Origin: JAFMKE01 sp964655225
GTDB taxonomy: Bacteria > Bacteroidota > Bacteroidia > Chitinophagales > UBA8649
Length of the DNA: 32,030 nt
Reading direction: 5' to 3'
Assembly: GCA_964655225.1 (NCBI GenBank)
Contig: CAZZMB010000029.1
Coordinates: forward strand, 1 to 32,030
Shown piece after piece: positions 31,965 through 32,030 of the stretch; the first letter of the stretch is position 1; each line of letters starts with the position of its first letter. The translations under genes were made by a program, and so were the position numbers. The notes beneath the pieces are model-generated. The model saw only the letters and a list, made by a program, of their open reading frames with translations, was not told the origin of the DNA and did not search any database.

Positions 31965-32030
31965 CGTGGACCTTGTGGGACAAATTTTATGGAGATAGAA
32001 AGAATGAATTGGTATTTATAGGACAAGAAA

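Noticed and set aside
31965..32030. Possible gene start at the right edge
   Set aside because: Only a short frame with an early stop is visible after the msrA terminator; nothing can be supported.
1..32030. CRISPR arrays, transposases, phage genes, tRNA or rRNA
   Set aside because: Searched by eye on both strands; no spaced repeats, transposase motifs, cloverleaf sequences or rRNA segments were seen. A tRNAscan or Infernal run would be decisive.

Overview
The window looks like chromosomal DNA of a marine-type Bacteroidota, probably Flavobacteriales or a near relative. The DNA is AT-rich. Several genes are preceded by the Bacteroidota -7 element TAnnTTTG, and Shine-Dalgarno sites are mostly absent. 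Gene content also fits: a fused 2-oxoacid dehydrogenase E1, DUF1573 proteins, an alpha-oxoamine synthase of the sphingolipid/sulfonolipid type, short Rcp1-like response regulators and MiaE. It is a scaffold with three runs of exactly 100 N (2354-2453, 7731-7830, 24013-24112). I see no insertion sequence, prophage, CRISPR array, rRNA or tRNA.

Layout. 1-2854: end of a lytic transglycosylase, a hotdog thioesterase, a TrmH-like 2'-O-methyltransferase and an M23 peptidase interrupted by a gap. 2959-9303 (minus): a complete tripartite RND efflux operon in the order TetR regulator, TolC-like channel (gapped), lipoprotein adaptor, RND pump. 9471-13035: two DUF1573 paralogues flanking a minus-strand fused E1 alpha/beta enzyme. 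13098-17156: a RidA-family deaminase, then a probable sphingoid or sulfonolipid group (alpha-oxoamine synthase, a GNAT-like protein, and a divergent SDR). 17476-19222: RmuC and a short SSB without an acidic tail. 19283-23590 (minus): an SRPBCC protein, and a PhoB/PhoR-type pair followed by a secreted protein with a caspase-like His/Cys pair. 23884-27174 (minus): ferritin (its gap is an assembly artefact), a 2OG-Fe(II) oxygenase and a GT39-like membrane protein. 27267-31906: MiaE, ParE, two overlapping orphan response regulators, a small secreted protein and a secreted MsrA.

Most of the window is ordinary core genome. The parts most worth a second look are four. The first is the secreted C-terminal His/Cys-domain protein in the PhoBR-like operon. 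The second is the oxoamine synthase/GNAT-like/SDR group, which resembles bacterial ceramide synthesis. The third is a possible small RNA between the response regulator and ferritin, with a -7-like box and a perfect terminator. The fourth is a set of hairpins and palindromes around rmuC and ssb. The duplicated 55-bp flanks of the third gap allow the ferritin gene to be reconstructed in full.
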